Positions 34,685-44,824 of a DNA stretch of 64,000 bases are shown here, piece after piece; position 1 is the first letter of the stretch; every line of letters starts with the position of its first letter. Made by a program: the position numbers and the translations under genes. The notes beneath the pieces were generated by a model, which saw only the letters and a list, made by a program, of their open reading frames with translations, did no database searches and was not told the DNA's origin. The stretch spans positions 1-64,000 of the forward strand of contig NZ_JAHBCL010000003.1 of NCBI RefSeq assembly GCF_018390735.1, given 5' to 3'. This stretch comes from Fusibacter paucivorans (GTDB taxonomy: Bacteria > Bacillota > Clostridia > Peptostreptococcales > Acidaminobacteraceae).

Positions 34685-35206
34685 TTACATTTTTTCAGGT
34701 TCCGGGTATTCAACACCAAATGTTTCAACAGTCATTGATTTAATAACTTGTGGTGTCGCCGGACGGTCTGAGTAATCCGTTTTCGTTTCTGCAATGGCAT
34801 TGACGACGTCCTGTCCCTCGATAACTTTACCAAAACCAGCGTATTGGCCGTCTAAGTGCGGCGAATTTTGATGCATAATGAAGAATTGGCTGCCTGCACT
34901 ATTTGGATTTTGCGCTCTTGCCATGGAAATAACACCGGCATCGTGTTTCAAATTATTTTGAACACCGTTCATTAAAAATTCACCCTTGATACCGTAGCCC
35001 GGTCCGCCCATTCCCGTGCCATTTGGACATCCGCCTTGGATCATAAAGCCGCGGATAACGCGGTGAAAAATCAAACCGTCGTAATAGCCCTTTTGAGCGA
35101 GGCTAATAAAGTTGTTAACCGTATTGGGGGCAACTTCAGGGTATAGTTCCAGTTTAATGACCTGATCTGAGTCTGTCGTCAAGGTCACGATAGGATTTTG
35201 GCTCAT
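34685..35206 (-). CDS. Cyclophilin-type peptidyl-prolyl isomerase
   Basis: This 173-residue cytoplasmic cyclophilin catalyses proline cis-trans isomerisation during folding. Active-site segments are [13 protein letters not shown] with the catalytic Arg, [20 protein letters not shown] and [15 protein letters not shown]. There is no signal peptide. AAGGAG precedes the ATG. It sits downstream of the lon-engB genes, which fits a folding theme but is not clearly the same transcript because 146 bases separate it from engB. Confidence 0.94.
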   Translation of the reverse strand: MSQNPIVTLTTDSDQVIKLELYPEVAPNTVNNFISLAQKGYYDGLIFHRVIRGFMIQGGCPNGTGMGGPGYGIKGEFLMNGVQNNLKHDAGVISMARAQNPNSAGSQFFIMHQNSPHLDGQYAGFGKVIEGQDVVNAIAETKTDYSDRPATPQVIKSMTVETFGVEYPEPEKM

Positions 35207-35352
35207 AGAATTCTCCTTAAAAGTATTATATTATACTCACTTTTATGCTCGCCTTGCTGTTAAGCAAGTCACACATCGCTATTTTATCATTTTTAAACAT
35301 TAACCGACAACGGTGCATCCAACATGTGCAGCCATCGGCCTTCCCTAAACCA

Positions 35353-35979
35353 TTACGCACCGCTTTGACGCTCGACGCGGATCGCCAGTTCATTGGCTTC
35401 AAAAATCGCATTCAACAAATCCCACACCTCATATTTTCCCGTACGCTCACTGCTGGAAATACAAATGAGTATGGCATCCGGCGCCATATCGAGTTCTTTG
35501 CGAATCACTTTTTTCTGTTGTGCGATCTGATTTCGGCTTAATTTATCAGCTTTTGTTGCAACGACGATCCCATTGAAACCAAAGGATTTAATCCAAGCGT
35601 ACATCTGCTTGTCCTCTTGCGAGGGTTTATGACGTATATCGACCAGCTGCAAGACTTCCAGCAAGTTTTCTCTGGATTTAAGGTAAGTCTCAATGACTTT
35701 TCCCCAAGTTGCCTTTTGCGCCTTGGACACTTTGGCAAAACCATAGCCCGGCAAATCGACGAAACGAAAAATTTCATCAATATCATAGAAATTTACCGTC
35801 TGTGTCTTACCGGGTGTCGAACTGGTCTTTGCCAGCCCCCTTCGATTGAGGAGCATGTTGATCAGCGACGATTTGCCAACATTAGAACGTCCGGCAAATG
35901 CAATCTCCGGCAGCGCATCCTGAGGATACTGTGCTGGTGAAACGGCGCTAATGACAAATGCACTCTTTTTAATTTTCAT
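35353..35979 (-). CDS. engB: Ribosome biogenesis GTPase EngB/YsxC
   Basis: This essential GTPase assists assembly of the large ribosomal subunit. G1 is [10 protein letters not shown]3 is DLPGYGFA, G4 is TKADKLS and the segment CISSSERTG is near G5. The start at 35979 follows AAAGGGG; a GTG six codons earlier has no better support. 208 residues is normal. Its start lies inside the end of lon (11-base overlap), which indicates translational coupling; the lon-engB pair is conserved in Firmicutes. Confidence 0.95.
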   Translation of the reverse strand: MKIKKSAFVISAVSPAQYPQDALPEIAFAGRSNVGKSSLINMLLNRRGLAKTSSTPGKTQTVNFYDIDEIFRFVDLPGYGFAKVSKAQKATWGKVIETYLKSRENLLEVLQLVDIRHKPSQEDKQMYAWIKSFGFNGIVVATKADKLSRNQIAQQKKVIRKELDMAPDAILICISSSERTGKYEVWDLLNAIFEANELAIRVERQSGA

Positions 35980-38347
35980 GGTTTTCCCCTTTAGCACCCT
36001 TTGCTGCCTTTTTGACGTTTGTCTTTTTAGGCTTGACCAATGCGTGTGCCAACACTTCTTCCATTGATTTTACAGGCACAAATTCGATTTCTTCCTTAAC
36101 GCTGTCTGGAATATCTTCAAGATCTTTAGCATTTTCATATGGGAAGAGGATTTTCTTAATGCCGGCGCGTTTCGCTGCCAGTGATTTTTCCTTGAAGCCG
36201 CCAATTGGCAAGACGCGGCCGCGAAGGGTAATTTCTCCGGTCATAGCGACAAAGCGATTGACCGGAATTTCAGAAAGCGCCGAAATGAGCGCTGTCGCCA
36301 TGGTAATGCCCGCAGAAGGACCATCTTTTGGAATGGCACCCTCTGGAATGTGCACATGAATATCCATGGTTTCGTAGAAATCATCGGCAATGCCATATTC
36401 CGAGGCAATGGTGCGGATGAACGAAAGTCCAGCCTGTGCCGATTCTTTCATAACATCACCCAATTGACCCGTCAATTGCAGTTTGCCTTTTCCTTTCATC
36501 GTATTGACTTCAATGGAAAGCGTATCGCCGCCAACAGCTGTCCATGCCAATCCAGTTACGATACCCACTTGATCTTTTTCAGCTATGAGATCATAGTGGT
36601 ACTTTGTTTTGCCCAGATATTTATCGACATTTTTATCGGTGACGCGAACACTTTTCACTTCGCCTTTTACAATGCGCACTGCCGCTTTACGGCAAACATC
36701 AGCCACTTTGCGTTCCAGTTCACGAACGCCGGATTCACGGGTATACTGGCGAATCACTTCGAGAATGGCATCATCAGAAATAGAGAGATTGACTTTTTTG
36801 AGGCCATGCTCTTCCATCTTCTTTGTCACCAAATATTTTTTCGCGATGTTAAGTTTTTCATATTCTGTATAGCCTGAAACTTGAATGACTTCCATTCTAT
36901 CCAATAGCGGTCTTGGAATCGTATTCAGGGAATTGGCCGTCGTGATAAACATGACTTTTGAAAGGTCAAAAGGCACTTCGAGATAGTGATCCGTAAACTC
37001 TTTATTTTGTTCTGGGTCGAGTACTTCTAAAAGTGCTGATGCCGGATCGCCTCTAAAGTCGCTGGAGAGCTTGTCGATTTCATCAAATAGGAATACCGGG
37101 TTTTTCGTGCCGGCTTCTTTGATCCCGTTGATAATCCGACCTGGGATCGCCCCAATATAAGTTCGACGATGACCGCGTATTTCCGCTTCATCTCTCACAC
37201 CGCCTAAAGACATGCGTACAAATTCGCGGTTGAGACTCTTCGCAATGGACTTGGCAATAGATGTCTTACCGACGCCTGGAGGGCCCACGAGACAAATAAT
37301 CGGCCCCTTCATGCTCTTGGTGAGGTCGCGAACCGCTAAATATTCAACCACGCGCTCTTTAACGCTTTCGAGTCCAAAGTGCTCATCATCCAAGATCGTC
37401 TGCGCTTTGACGAGGTCAATTTCATCTTTCGTCTCCTTGCGCCACGGCAAATCTAGAATCCAATTGACGTAATTGCGAATAACGCCGCTCTCAGCTGATG
37501 AAGGTGACAATCTGGAATAGCGGTCAATTTCACTGGCAATTTTTTTATCAATTTTTTTACTGAGACGATGCCGTTTTAGACGTTTGCGCATTTCTTCAAT
37601 TTCATCGTCCTGTGCATCTTCTTCGCCCAGTTCATCGCGAATGGCTTTAATCTGTTCACGAAGGTAGTATTCTTTTTGAGATTTGTTGATTTGACTCTTA
37701 ACTTTATCGTTGATATCCTTTTCAACTTGCAGGATTTCAATTTCAGTTAAGAGCAGGCCGTAAAGCCGTTCTAAACGCAGTTTAATGTCAATGGCGTCAA
37801 TCAGCGCCTGTTTTTGTTCAGTTTTAAGTGTAATTTGCGCCGCGATAATATCGGCAAGTCTTCCGGGTTCATCAATAGATGAAACAGATAAAACGACATC
37901 CGGACTAACGCGGTTGCTGACAGAAATATAGCGCTCAAAGGATGAGACACACGAACGCATCAGCGCCTGTGTTTCCTTATCGACTTCGATACTGTCAAAA
38001 TATGTTTTGACATTCACGCGAAAATACGGAAGTTCTTCGATGATCTCGTCAACCTCAGCTCGCTGAATCCCTTCCACAAGAACGCGAATCGCATCCCCGG
38101 GGAGCTTTAGCATCTGCTTGATTTTACAAACGGTTCCCACTTTATAAAAATCATTGATCCCCGGCGAATCAATATCTATATCAAACTGTGACGTTAAAAA
38201 AATCTTTTGATCCTTCGCCATAGCAGCTTCAAGTGCTTTGATAGACTTCTTTCTGCCGACATCAAAATGAAGTACCATATACGGAAAAACGGACAAACCC
38301 CTTAGTGGAATCAAGGGCATATTGACAATTTTAGTTTCATTATCCAT
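35969..38347 (-). CDS. lon: ATP-dependent protease La (Lon)
   Basis: Lon is a cytoplasmic AAA+ serine protease that degrades damaged and regulatory proteins. In order it has the N-terminal substrate domain ([20 protein letters not shown] at the start), coiled-coil region, AAA+ module with Walker [14 protein letters not shown] and Walker [11 protein letters not shown], and the protease domain with the Ser of [12 protein letters not shown] and the Lys of [14 protein letters not shown]. The tail is Lys-rich. 792 residues is normal. Upstream lies an unusual region with three 80-bp repeats and a minus-strand TATAAT at 38464-38469. Confidence 0.97.
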   Translation of the reverse strand: MDNETKIVNMPLIPLRGLSVFPYMVLHFDVGRKKSIKALEAAMAKDQKIFLTSQFDIDIDSPGINDFYKVGTVCKIKQMLKLPGDAIRVLVEGIQRAEVDEIIEELPYFRVNVKTYFDSIEVDKETQALMRSCVSSFERYISVSNRVSPDVVLSVSSIDEPGRLADIIAAQITLKTEQKQALIDAIDIKLRLERLYGLLLTEIEILQVEKDINDKVKSQINKSQKEYYLREQIKAIRDELGEEDAQDDEIEEMRKRLKRHRLSKKIDKKIASEIDRYSRLSPSSAESGVIRNYVNWILDLPWRKETKDEIDLVKAQTILDDEHFGLESVKERVVEYLAVRDLTKSMKGPIICLVGPPGVGKTSIAKSIAKSLNREFVRMSLGGVRDEAEIRGHRRTYIGAIPGRIINGIKEAGTKNPVFLFDEIDKLSSDFRGDPASALLEVLDPEQNKEFTDHYLEVPFDLSKVMFITTANSLNTIPRPLLDRMEVIQVSGYTEYEKLNIAKKYLVTKKMEEHGLKKVNLSISDDAILEVIRQYTRESGVRELERKVADVCRKAAVRIVKGEVKSVRVTDKNVDKYLGKTKYHYDLIAEKDQVGIVTGLAWTAVGGDTLSIEVNTMKGKGKLQLTGQLGDVMKESAQAGLSFIRTIASEYGIADDFYETMDIHVHIPEGAIPKDGPSAGITMATALISALSEIPVNRFVAMTGEITLRGRVLPIGGFKEKSLAAKRAGIKKILFPYENAKDLEDIPDSVKEEIEFVPVKSMEEVLAHALVKPKKTNVKKAAKGAKGENHEN

Positions 38348-38463
38348 GTTTTCACCTCTTTCTACTGGTTATGCTCAGATATTTTACCAATTTCAGCTGT
38401 TAATTGCAATAAATTATGCAATTTCTACCGAAATTTGAGTATTTTAATACCCTCTATGCTCAT

Positions 38464-38469
38464 ATTATA
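38464..38469 (-). promoter_or_regulatory. Probable lon -10 box
   Basis: TATAAT on the minus strand, preceded by AAGG. The -35 area falls within the wide inverted repeat and does not match the sigma-A consensus, so another sigma factor or an activator may be involved. Confidence 0.4.
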
Positions 38470-38510
38470 CCTTAAAAAAGCATTTTAAGACGTTTTTTAA
38501 TGAATTTTAA

Positions 38511-38740
38511 GGTAAGATTTTTGACGTTCGTCAAAAACCGTTTTTCAGTCCGCATTTTCTTCGAAAACGCTTTTCCTGAAACTTCCTTAAGGTAAGATTT
38601 TTGACTGTCGTCAAAAACCGTTTTTCAGTCCGCATTTTCTTCGAAAACGCTTTTCCTGAAACTTCCTTAAGGTAAGATTTTTGACTGTCGTCAAAAACCG
38701 TTTTTCAGTCCGCATTTTCTTCGAAAACGCTTTTCCTGAA
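38511..38740 (-). repeat. Three tandem copies of an 80-bp hairpin-rich repeat
   Basis: The units start at 38511, 38591 and 38671, exactly 80 bases apart; the third stops after 70 bases. Units 2 and 3 are identical over the 70 bases they share, and unit 1 differs from them at two adjacent bases only. Each unit has a perfect hairpin TTTTTGAC-N4-GTCAAAAA. The two differences of unit 1 fall in its loop (GTTC against TGTC). Each unit also has a second structure with TTTCAG/CTGAAA outside and TTTTC/GAAAA inside. The array lies after the clpX terminator and before lon. Confidence 0.95.
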
Positions 38741-38760
38741 AAACTTCTATTAAACAGCAA

Positions 38761-38782
38761 CGACCTGCCGTTTGGCAGGTCG
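38761..38782 (-). terminator. clpX terminator hairpin
   Basis: A 9-bp perfect GC-rich stem, CGACCTGCC with GGCAGGTCG, closes a four-base loop 12 bases after the clpX stop. The T-tract on the minus strand is interrupted. Confidence 0.75.
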
Positions 38783-38793
38783 CTTTGAATGTC

Positions 38794-40068
38794 TTACGAC
38801 ACACTTTCTTCAATTTTTTTGACGCGTTCCTTTTTACTTTCTGCCAAAACCAATGTCGGCATTTGGTGGTTCGTAATGGTTTCCTTCGTAACGATGCACT
38901 TTTTAATATCGTCCCGAGATGGAATTTCATACATGACTTCCATCATTACGTGCTCCAAAATAGACCGAAGGCCGCGAGCACCAGTCTTCCGCTCTATGGC
39001 GAGCTTAGCGACTTCTAAAAGTGCTTCTTCCTCAAACTCCAGATCGACATCATCAAGTTTCAGCATTTTCTGATATTGCTTGATAATGGCATTTTTCGGT
39101 TCTTTCAGAATTTTGACGAGTGCTTCTTTGTCTAGTTCATGAAGCGTCACGACAACCGGTACACGACCGACAAATTCCGGAATCAAACCGTATTTCAACA
39201 AGTCTTTCGGCTCAATCTTTGCAAAGAGTTCACCAATCGGCACATTCTTCTTGCTCTGAACGCTGGCGCCAAAGCCAAGTGCCTTCTCGCCAATCCGCGA
39301 ACCGATAATGGATTCAAGGCCATCAAAAGCACCGCCGCAGATAAAGAGAATATTGGTGGTATCAACCTGTAAAAACTCTTGATGCGGATGTTTGCGCCCA
39401 CCTTGCGGCGGCACGTTGGCAACCGTACCCTCTAATATTTTTAAAAGTGCCTGCTGGACACCCTCGCCCGAAACATCTCTCGTAATAGAAGGATTCTCGG
39501 ATTTACGCGTAATCTTATCAATTTCATCAATGTAGATAATGCCCTTTTGTGCGCGTTCAATATCGTAATCAGCAGCTTGAACGAGCTTCAAAATGATATT
39601 TTCGACGTCTTCGCCAACATATCCAGCTTCTGTGAGCGCAGTCGCATCTGCTATGGCAAACGGTACGTCCAGTATTTTCGCAAGTGTTTGCGCAAGCAAT
39701 GTCTTACCTGAACCCGTTGGACCAATAAGCAGAATGTTGCTCTTTTGAAGTTCAATGTCGTCTTCTGCAAGTTCTGTCTGTATGCGTTTAAAATGATTGT
39801 ATACTGCAACGGCGAGTGTTTTCTTTGCCTGACCTTGCCCAATAACGTAATCATCTAGGATTTGTTTGATTTCCGTCGGTTTTGGAAGGTTGGAAAGCTG
39901 CCATTCTGCATTCTCATCTGCTTGGTAAACGGCGAGTTCCTCTTCCAGAATCTCATTGCAAAGGTCAATGCACTCATCGCAAATATAAACATTTGGTCCC
40001 GCTATGAGACGCTTGACATGATCCTGACTTTTACCACAGAAGGAACATTTTAAAGTGGGTTTATCCAT
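38794..40068 (-). CDS. clpX: ATP-dependent Clp protease ATPase subunit ClpX
   Basis: ClpX unfolds proteins and feeds them to ClpP. The N-terminal zinc domain has CSFCGKS and CDECIDLC (four cysteines). The AAA+ module has Walker [13 protein letters not shown], Walker [11 protein letters not shown], and [18 protein letters not shown]. 424 residues is normal. AAAGAGG precedes the ATG and the gene follows clpP by 25 bases in the usual tig-clpP-clpX order. Confidence 0.97.
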   Translation of the reverse strand: MDKPTLKCSFCGKSQDHVKRLIAGPNVYICDECIDLCNEILEEELAVYQADENAEWQLSNLPKPTEIKQILDDYVIGQGQAKKTLAVAVYNHFKRIQTELAEDDIELQKSNILLIGPTGSGKTLLAQTLAKILDVPFAIADATALTEAGYVGEDVENIILKLVQAADYDIERAQKGIIYIDEIDKITRKSENPSITRDVSGEGVQQALLKILEGTVANVPPQGGRKHPHQEFLQVDTTNILFICGGAFDGLESIIGSRIGEKALGFGASVQSKKNVPIGELFAKIEPKDLLKYGLIPEFVGRVPVVVTLHELDKEALVKILKEPKNAIIKQYQKMLKLDDVDLEFEEEALLEVAKLAIERKTGARGLRSILEHVMMEVMYEIPSRDDIKKCIVTKETITNHQMPTLVLAESKKERVKKIEESVS

Positions 40069-40093
40069 TTATTACCTCTTTCTATAAACATCA

Positions 40094-40678
40094 CTATCTT
40101 GATTCAAAAACCTTGTCGATCAGACCATATGCAACCGCTTCTTCAGCACTCATAAAGTTGTCGCGATCTGTGTCCTTCTCAATTTGTTTTAAAGGCTTTC
40201 CGGTTCTTTCACTAAGAATTTCATTTAAAGTTTTACGCATTCTAATAATGCGCTCTGCTTGAATCTTAATATCAGAAGCTTGACCTTGAGCCCCACCGTG
40301 CGGTTGATGAATCATCACTTCGGCATTTGGAAGCGCGAAGCGTTTACCCTTCGTACCTGCTGCAAGTAAAAATGCACCCATGCTGGCAGCCATACCCACA
40401 CACATTGTCGATACGTCAGGTTTAATGTATTGCATCGTATCGTAAATCGCCATACCCGCCGTAATCGAGCCGCCGGGGCTGTTGATGTAGATCGAAATAT
40501 CTTTGTCTGGATCCTCAGCTTCTAAAAAGAGCAGCTGGGCGACGATGAGATTCGCCGTGTGGTCATCAACTTCACCGCTCAGAAAAATAATTCGATCTTT
40601 AAGCAGTCTGGAATAGATATCGTATGATCGTTCACCTTTACTGGTTTGTTCAATGACATAAGGGATATAAGTTGCCAT
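40094..40678 (-). CDS. clpP: ATP-dependent Clp protease proteolytic subunit ClpP
   Basis: ClpP is the serine protease chamber that works with ClpX and other Clp ATPases. The catalytic Ser is in [15 protein letters not shown], the His in [13 protein letters not shown] and the Asp in [14 protein letters not shown]. 194 residues is normal. GGAGGCGC precedes the ATG, which lies 9 bases after the trigger factor stop, so the genes form one transcript. CtsR or CIRCE boxes were not seen in front of the operon. Confidence 0.97.
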   Translation of the reverse strand: MATYIPYVIEQTSKGERSYDIYSRLLKDRIIFLSGEVDDHTANLIVAQLLFLEAEDPDKDISIYINSPGGSITAGMAIYDTMQYIKPDVSTMCVGMAASMGAFLLAAGTKGKRFALPNAEVMIHQPHGGAQGQASDIKIQAERIIRMRKTLNEILSERTGKPLKQIEKDTDRDNFMSAEEAVAYGLIDKVFESR

Positions 40679-40687
40679 GTGCGCCTC

Positions 40688-41974
40688 CTATACTAAGGTT
40701 GCATTTTCTACTAAGAAGTCTACAGCCTTTCTGGATTTAAGATTAGTTTTCAAGTATTCAAAGTTATCTCTCGCAAACATTGTGCGAATTTCTTCTATAT
40801 CAGATCCTTGCATTTCAGCAATTTTACCGAGTTCTGCTTCAACTTCTTCTTCGGCAATTTCAAAGTTCTCTTGTGCAACGACTTTTTCAATAACGAGTGA
40901 CGTTTTAACGCGCGCAAGCGCATCTTCTCTCACTTGTTCTCTGAAATCATCCATTGAACCGCCTGTGAATTGAATGTACTGTTCAAGGCTAAGTCCTTGG
41001 TATGAAAGCTGCTGATTAAATTCGTTCAGCATATTGTCGATTTCTGCATCCACCATCTTTGCTGGAATTTCAACTGGGATCAATTTTGCAACCGCTTCGA
41101 TGACTTTATCGCGCTGCGCTGATTCCGCACTGGTTTTAGCACCTTCTTCGAGTTCAGCTTTGACGCTTTCTTTGTACGCTTCAAGCGTATCAAATTCAGA
41201 GACGTCTTTCGCGAATTCATCATCGAGTTCCGGTAGTTCTTTGTATTTGATATCGTTAATTTTCACTTCAAATTTAACGGGTTTGCCTGCGAGGTCTTCT
41301 GCATGGTAATTTTCCGGGAATGACACTTCAACCGTCATTTCTTCATCTATATTTTTACCAATAAGTTGTTCTTCAAAACCTGGAATAAATTTGCCTGAGC
41401 CAATGACGAGTTCTTGATTATCCGCTGTACCGCCTTCGAATTGGACGTCGCCATCAAAACCTTTATAGTCAATGTAAACAGTGTCGCCGTCTTGCACTGG
41501 ACGATCTGTCACACTAATGAGGCGTGCATTCATATCGCGCGTCTTTTCAAGTTCCGCCATCACGGTTTCTTCTGTTACTTCCGCGTCAATTTTTTCGACT
41601 TCAATACCTTTATAATTTTCAAGTGTAAATTCCGGTTTAACAGCAAAAGTTGCTGTGAATTCGAAATCTGTACCCGGTTCAATATTCGTAATATCAATAT
41701 CAGGGCGTGAGACTGGTTCGAGACTTAAAGCTTCGACTGCCTTGTCGTAATGGACCGGCAAAAGTGCATTAACAGCATCTTCATAAAAAACACCTTGGCC
41801 GTATTGCTTTTCGATAATCACTTTAGGTGCCTTCCCTTTTCTAAAGCCAGGAATGTTGAATTTTGACTTATTTTTGTTATAGGCTCCCGTGACAGCCTTT
41901 TCGAAATCAGCTTGAGCCACAGTAATCTTAACGGTAATCTCACTGTTCTCATTCTTGATTATTTCATAACTCAT
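40688..41974 (-). CDS. tig: Trigger factor
   Basis: Trigger factor is the ribosome-bound chaperone that receives nascent chains. The N-terminal ribosome-binding domain has FNIPGFRKGKAPK, the signature loop that docks on ribosomal protein uL23. The FKBP-type isomerase domain (about 150-240) contains DGDTVYIDYKGF and FIPGFEEQLIG, and a long helical C-terminal domain follows. GGGAGGA sets the start at 41974, giving 428 residues. It heads the tig-clpP-clpX operon. Confidence 0.96.
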   Translation of the reverse strand: MSYEIIKNENSEITVKITVAQADFEKAVTGAYNKNKSKFNIPGFRKGKAPKVIIEKQYGQGVFYEDAVNALLPVHYDKAVEALSLEPVSRPDIDITNIEPGTDFEFTATFAVKPEFTLENYKGIEVEKIDAEVTEETVMAELEKTRDMNARLISVTDRPVQDGDTVYIDYKGFDGDVQFEGGTADNQELVIGSGKFIPGFEEQLIGKNIDEEMTVEVSFPENYHAEDLAGKPVKFEVKINDIKYKELPELDDEFAKDVSEFDTLEAYKESVKAELEEGAKTSAESAQRDKVIEAVAKLIPVEIPAKMVDAEIDNMLNEFNQQLSYQGLSLEQYIQFTGGSMDDFREQVREDALARVKTSLVIEKVVAQENFEIAEEEVEAELGKIAEMQGSDIEEIRTMFARDNFEYLKTNLKSRKAVDFLVENATLV

Positions 41975-42335
41975 TAGACTTCCTCCCAAATTATTAGTAT
42001 GTTCTATCTATCAAAGCCGAATCCATGCTTCGGCGTTTTACCACTTATTCACGCAATGTAAAATCGCCCGTGCTTAAGTGCTTCGTCATGTTAAACCCAA
42101 AAATTGTCAACTTTTATATATTAATTATACTAAATGACTACAATTAGAGTCTATAACTAATATATAGTATCGCATTTATAATTAAAAGTAAAGTGCATAG
42201 GAAAAATCACTCTTATTATACAATAAAAGCGAGTCATCGCAAGCCCTTATTGCAAAATTTACCCCTATGTTATAATATATTAATAACTTGTTTACATTAT
42301 TTGTAAAGCCCTGAGCAGATTGGAGAATATTAACA
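41975..42335. other. Divergent region between tig and the UvrD-like helicase gene
   Basis: The 361 bases are AT-rich in the middle. On the minus strand there is a TATAAT at 42124-42129 and a small hairpin (GCCGAA/TTCGGC, 42016-42034) in the probable tig leader. On the plus strand an extended -10 (42268-42276) serves the helicase gene. Nothing else was recognised. Confidence 0.55.
42268..42276 (+). promoter_or_regulatory. Extended -10 promoter of the helicase gene
   Basis: TGTTATAAT is a full extended -10 element located 60 bases before the start codon. The -35 region (around TTGCAA at 42250) has a short spacing and is weak. Confidence 0.6.
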
Positions 42336-44231
42336 ATGTCAATGCTTACAGCCCATCAATTAGCAGCTTCCAGACACTTTGAAGGGCCTGCTCTCACACT
42401 GGCAATTCCCGGCAGCGGCAAAACGACGCTCTTGCTTCACAGACTCATTTATCTCGCTGATGAATGCGATATTCCACCGGAGCAAATTCTGACGCTCACT
42501 TTTTCTAAAGCCTCTGCCGGCGATATGCGCAGACGATACGACAGCCTCTTTGCCGATAAATATCCTTATCGCTTTCCCTTTATGACCATTCATCGTTTTG
42601 CCTACGATATCCTCAAGCAGTATTTAAACGGTACTGGACAAAAAATGCAGCTGCTGGAGGATTCCCGCAAAAAATTTGCCATTATCGCCGAACTCTATCG
42701 CAACAGGCATCAGGAACCACTGACAGAAGATGTCTATGAAACACTGCTCAATGCCTTTGGCCGTTATTATAACTTAAAACTCAGCGAATCCGATGTCCAA
42801 GCGGAAAATGGCGACCAGAAAAATGTTAAAAAGACAGCATTGGACACTTATGCGCTATTCAAAGCCTATCATCGTTATAAAAAACAGCATCAGTTATTTG
42901 ATTTTGACGACATGCTGCTCTACGCGATTAAAATTCTTGATCAAAATCCAAAGGCACTTGCCTTTTTTCGAAATCGTTTTCCCTTTATTCAGGTCGATGA
43001 GGCACAGGATACCTCAAAGCTTCAGTTTGAACTCATCGAAAAAATTGCAGCGCCGCGCCACAACCTGTTTCTGGTTGCAGATGACGATCAATCCATTTAT
43101 GGTTTTCGCGGTGCCTATCCGCAATACCTGCTTGACTTTCCCAAGCGTTTTAAATCAGCGAGCGCGTATTACCTTGAGGACAATTTTCGATCCGACGCCT
43201 ATATTGTCGACACCGCCGCAGGGGTCATTGCAGAGAATAAAGTCCGCTATGAAAAAGCGATGCACGCGGCAAGACCCGCTGTCAACCCGCCGGCCATTCA
43301 CTTGTTTGATGACATTATTGAACGCAATACCTTTATCGCCGATCAGCTTCATACCTACAGCGGCTCAAAAGCCATTCTCTATCGAAATCGCATTTCAGCA
43401 CTGAGCCTAATCGCGGCATTGTCCGATACAGTGACGGATTCCTTCTATATAAAGGATCCGCCCATTCAAGAATTATCGCACTGGATGATTGAAGATATTA
43501 AAGCGTTTATGACACTTGCCATGATCCCTCAAGACCTTGAAGCTTTTAAACGCATCGCCTTTCGAACCAACGGATACATTTCTAGAGAAATGGTGAACAG
43601 TGTGCTGAATCAAATTTCCATGCGCGGCGCACTTGACCGTCTGATTGAACTGCCCTATCTCGAAGATTATCAAACCCGGACGCTGGAGGGGCTCAAATCG
43701 CGTTTTGAAATGCTGTCGCGTTTGCGCCCCTACGATGCCATTCACTTTATTGAAACCGACCTCGGTTATCTGGATTACCTCAGACAAAATGGCGAGCGCT
43801 TCGGCTATACCATGCAGGCAATCCGAACACGGCTTGATGCCTATAAGGCCATCGCAAAACCACTCACGTCTACGGTCGCCTTTTTCTCAAAGCTCGAAGC
43901 TTTAAAGGAAACGCTTGTAAACCTCAATCAAGCTGATGCTGAGACGACACTCAGTACCATTCACGGTGCCAAAGGTCTTGAATTTGACACGGTTTTTATC
44001 ATTGATATCAATGCTCATATCTTTCCCTCGGACGATCCCGGCCTGCTTGAGGAGGAACGCCGCCTTTTTTATGTCGCACTCACACGTGCCAAAGACGCGG
44101 TTCACTTATGTCATGCCGATTTTGTTAACGGCGGCTACAATGAAGCATCAATCTTCATCGATTCCGTCAGAAGACAAGACGCGTCGGAGACCGTCTCGGA
44201 CAGCGCTGAGATCAAAACCGCGTCCCGCTAG
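42336..44231 (+). CDS. UvrD/Rep-family DNA helicase
   Basis: This 631-residue superfamily 1A helicase is shorter than UvrD/PcrA (about 720-740). Motif I is AIPGSGKTTLLL (residues 23-34), motif Ia LTLTFSKASAGDM, motif II QVDEAQDTS, motif III ADDDQSIYGFRGA, motif IV ILYRNR, motif V STIHGAKGLEFDTVFII and motif VI EEERRLFYVALTRAKD. The 1B/2B domains seem reduced. It probably works in repair or in removing proteins from DNA. GGAG is 13 bases before the ATG. Its 3' end overlaps the end of recX on the other strand by 84 bases. Confidence 0.92.
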   Translation: MSMLTAHQLAASRHFEGPALTLAIPGSGKTTLLLHRLIYLADECDIPPEQILTLTFSKASAGDMRRRYDSLFADKYPYRFPFMTIHRFAYDILKQYLNGTGQKMQLLEDSRKKFAIIAELYRNRHQEPLTEDVYETLLNAFGRYYNLKLSESDVQAENGDQKNVKKTALDTYALFKAYHRYKKQHQLFDFDDMLLYAIKILDQNPKALAFFRNRFPFIQVDEAQDTSKLQFELIEKIAAPRHNLFLVADDDQSIYGFRGAYPQYLLDFPKRFKSASAYYLEDNFRSDAYIVDTAAGVIAENKVRYEKAMHAARPAVNPPAIHLFDDIIERNTFIADQLHTYSGSKAILYRNRISALSLIAALSDTVTDSFYIKDPPIQELSHWMIEDIKAFMTLAMIPQDLEAFKRIAFRTNGYISREMVNSVLNQISMRGALDRLIELPYLEDYQTRTLEGLKSRFEMLSRLRPYDAIHFIETDLGYLDYLRQNGERFGYTMQAIRTRLDAYKAIAKPLTSTVAFFSKLEALKETLVNLNQADAETTLSTIHGAKGLEFDTVFIIDINAHIFPSDDPGLLEEERRLFYVALTRAKDAVHLCHADFVNGGYNEASIFIDSVRRQDASETVSDSAEIKTASR

Positions 44232-44663
44232 AAATCGCATGATTTTAGCAGATGTTTTTTGGCGGTAAGCATAATCGCTTTCATACTGTTCGCGATCCAA
44301 TGCAATCTGTTCGCATTTCTTTCTGATCAGCGTGTCAATAACAGCCGCTGTTTCAAAATCATCTTCATCTGCCAGAATCGCCTTTGCCTGCTGATAATCA
44401 ACATCTGAAACGCCTTTTTGCAAAAGCATCTGACGCATTCGGTAATCCCCGTGACGATAGCGATGTGAGCGCATATACTGAACGGCATAGGCGACATCGT
44501 CGAGCAGCTTCTGTTCAATTAATCGTTCAAGGGTCGCTGCGATGATGTCATCTTCATGATTTTTGCCCGCCAGCTTCTCGCGCATCACTGCAATCGTTCG
44601 ATCCTGACGGGTCAAGATGCCATAGGCGTCATTCATACATTTTTCAAGAGGTGTCATGCGCAT
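44148..44663 (-). CDS. recX: Regulatory protein RecX
   Basis: RecX binds RecA filaments and limits recombination. The 171-residue protein is built from three-helix repeats: DAYGILTRQDRTIAVMREKL, LIEQKLLDDVAYAVQYMRS, YRHGDYRMRQMLLQKGVSD and AKIMRFLAGRGFDLSAVRDGL are all typical. GGAGGGG precedes the ATG. recA is not in this window. The last 84 bases of the gene are antisense to the helicase gene. Confidence 0.88.
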   Translation of the reverse strand: MRMTPLEKCMNDAYGILTRQDRTIAVMREKLAGKNHEDDIIAATLERLIEQKLLDDVAYAVQYMRSHRYRHGDYRMRQMLLQKGVSDVDYQQAKAILADEDDFETAAVIDTLIRKKCEQIALDREQYESDYAYRQKTSAKIMRFLAGRGFDLSAVRDGLRRVLSSDGIDED

Positions 44664-44824
44664 TTTTTGAATCCCCTCCTTTGCAGTTTACGAATACAGT
44701 TCACTAAAACCAACGAAAAAACCGGTCCATTGATGTTTTTAACATTTTCATTGGCCGGCTCATTTTATTTTGTTTTCTTTACAGTAAACGGCCTTGTCAT
44801 ATTACATCGCGGCCGTTTTAATCA

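Larger units (their letters stand above)
38348..38793. other. clpX-lon intergenic region
   Basis: The 446 bases hold the clpX terminator (38761-38782), the repeat array (38511-38740), a wide inverted repeat TACCTTAAAA/TTTTAAGGTA (about 38468-38477 and 38505-38514), and a minus-strand -10 box for lon (38464-38469) without a clear -35. The region is much longer than the other gaps in this gene block. Confidence 0.7.

Noticed and set aside
38511-38740. The clpX-lon repeats as a CRISPR array
   Set aside because: The copies are directly adjacent, 80 bases long, and without variable spacers; no cas genes are present.
38511-38740. The TTTGAC/GTCAAA elements as CtsR operators
   Set aside because: CtsR sites are direct heptad repeats of GGTCAAA; here the half-sites are inverted and there are four loop bases, so the match is only partial.
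38691-38930. 79-codon minus-strand frame covering the end of clpX and the last repeat
   Set aside because: It is a frame-shifted shadow of clpX running into the repeat and has no ribosome site.
42793-43404. 203-codon plus-strand frame inside the helicase gene
   Set aside because: It overlaps a well-supported helicase in another frame and its composition is that of a shadow frame.
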